Below are positions 4,790 to 5,406 of a stretch of DNA of 5,406 nt, one piece after another (the stretch's first letter is position 1; each line of letters opens with the position of its first letter). The DNA comes from Oscillospiraceae bacterium (lineage in GTDB: Bacteria > Bacillota > Clostridia > Oscillospirales > Oscillospiraceae). The stretch covers positions 1-5,406 of the forward strand of contig JAFSFK010000190.1 of assembly GCA_017435245.1 (NCBI GenBank), in the 5' to 3' direction. The notes beneath the pieces are model-generated. The model did not search any database. It was not told the DNA's origin and saw only the letters and a list, made by a program, of their open reading frames with translations. A program made the translations under genes and the position numbers.

Positions 4790-5405
4790 AAAATTCTCCG
4801 CTTTGGTACATCACTGCGGACAGAGCGCACAGGGGTGCCGTCTCACAGCGCAGGATGCGGCTGCCAAGGGTGCAGATCTGAAGTCCGGCATTGCGTGCCT
4901 GCTCCACTTCCCGCTCCTCCAAGCCCCCCTCCGGGCCTGTGAGCAGACTGATGGTTTGATAGGCATTTTCTTCCAGTGCCATCTTTAGTGTCACAGCCCG
5001 CTCATTTTCGTAAAACAGGATGGCTTTGTCAGCTTTTGCTGCTTCCTCCAGGGCTTTTTTATAGCTATCCAGTACGACGACCTGAGGAATATATCCCCTG
5101 CCGGACTGCTCCGCAGCCGAGGCGGCAATTTTCTGCCAGCGCTCCAGTTTCTTTTTTAAACTCTTATCGTCGGGCTTGGAAACACACCGGGCAGAAGGAA
5201 AGGCAACGATCTCGTAAGCACCTAATTCCGTAGCTTTCTGGATCACATGCTCAAATTTGTCGCCCTTGGAAAACGCCATATAGACACTCGCCTTTATCCG
5301 GGCTTCGGTGGTGGATTCTTGGGTGGACTTGACCACAAGGCTGATCTGCCCGGGACTGACATCACTGACGGTACAAATACACTCCATTCCCTGTCCATCG
5401 CAGAC
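4788..5405 (-). CDS. rsmE: 16S rRNA m3U1498 methyltransferase RsmE (5' end outside the window)
   Basis: SPOUT-class enzyme that methylates N3 of U1498 in helix 44 of 16S rRNA, near the decoding centre, within the 30S subunit. About 205 residues are visible and the N-terminal 40-odd residues are beyond base 5406. The frame is open to the window edge with the family phrase VCDGQGMECICTV, so the ATG at 5387 is internal and should not be used as a start. Marks in order are SKGDKFEHVIQKATELGAYE, the RW-x-KIAASAAEQSGRGYIPQV block, LLTGPEGGLEEREVEQARNA (SAM-binding knot loop GPEGG) and LGSRILRCETAPLCAL, where most relatives have LRTETA; the Cys replaces the usual Thr. The stop TAA is at 4790-4788, against the shared terminator. 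In many Firmicutes rsmE follows prmA; that gene would be just outside the window. Confidence 0.95.
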   Translation of the reverse strand, partial: VCDGQGMECICTVSDVSPGQISLVVKSTQESTTEARIKASVYMAFSKGDKFEHVIQKATELGAYEIVAFPSARCVSKPDDKSLKKKLERWQKIAASAAEQSGRGYIPQVVVLDSYKKALEEAAKADKAILFYENERAVTLKMALEENAYQTISLLTGPEGGLEEREVEQARNAGLQICTLGSRILRCETAPLCALSAVMYQSGEF

Positions 5406-5406
5406 C

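Overview
This window reads as chromosome of an anaerobic, spore-forming member of the Clostridia. The reasons are the 3' end of a pyruvate:ferredoxin oxidoreductase gene (anaerobic pyruvate metabolism), a clear spoIIID gene (endospore formation), strong AGGAGG-type ribosome binding sites, and family variants of the clostridial kind. A gut Oscillospiraceae/Ruminococcaceae or Lachnospiraceae-like genome would fit, but the genus cannot be fixed from the sequence alone.

Left part (1-1270, all genes on +). The nifJ 3' end is followed by a textbook terminator (302-329). A 51-residue DUF3006-like mini-gene (344-499) comes next with its own terminator (505-537). Then comes a compact two-gene module: an extended -10 promoter, a perfect 28-bp palindrome over the transcription start and ribosome binding site, an XRE-type HTH repressor-like gene of 68 codons, and a four-helix membrane protein of the DUF2178 type. 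The module ends in a hairpin (1241-1268) shared with the oppositely oriented gene to its right. It looks more AT-rich than its flanks.

Middle part (1275-3753, - strand). A threonine aldolase-like PLP enzyme gene (2585-3631) precedes an AI-2E/UPF0118 family membrane protein gene (1275-2537) that starts with TTG. The two are 47 bp apart and probably co-transcribed from a sigma-A promoter at 3659-3687. Divergent to them is spoIIID (3754-4032), with a candidate sigma-E promoter at 3692-3720, only a few bases from the -35 box of the aldolase promoter.

Right part (4019-5406). A 39-codon gene of unknown function lies on the - strand (4045-4164), converging on spoIIID and divergent from rlmH. It has an excellent ribosome binding site. 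rlmH (4269-4751, GTG start) encodes the 23S rRNA pseudouridine-1915 methyltransferase. It converges on rsmE (4788-5405, 5' end beyond the window), the 16S rRNA m3U1498 methyltransferase, and a bidirectional terminator lies between them. Most of the window is ordinary housekeeping or sporulation sequence. The least explained items are the palindrome-controlled HTH/DUF2178 module, the DUF3006-like mini-gene without a visible promoter, and the 39-residue protein. I see no mobile element, CRISPR array, tRNA or rRNA.
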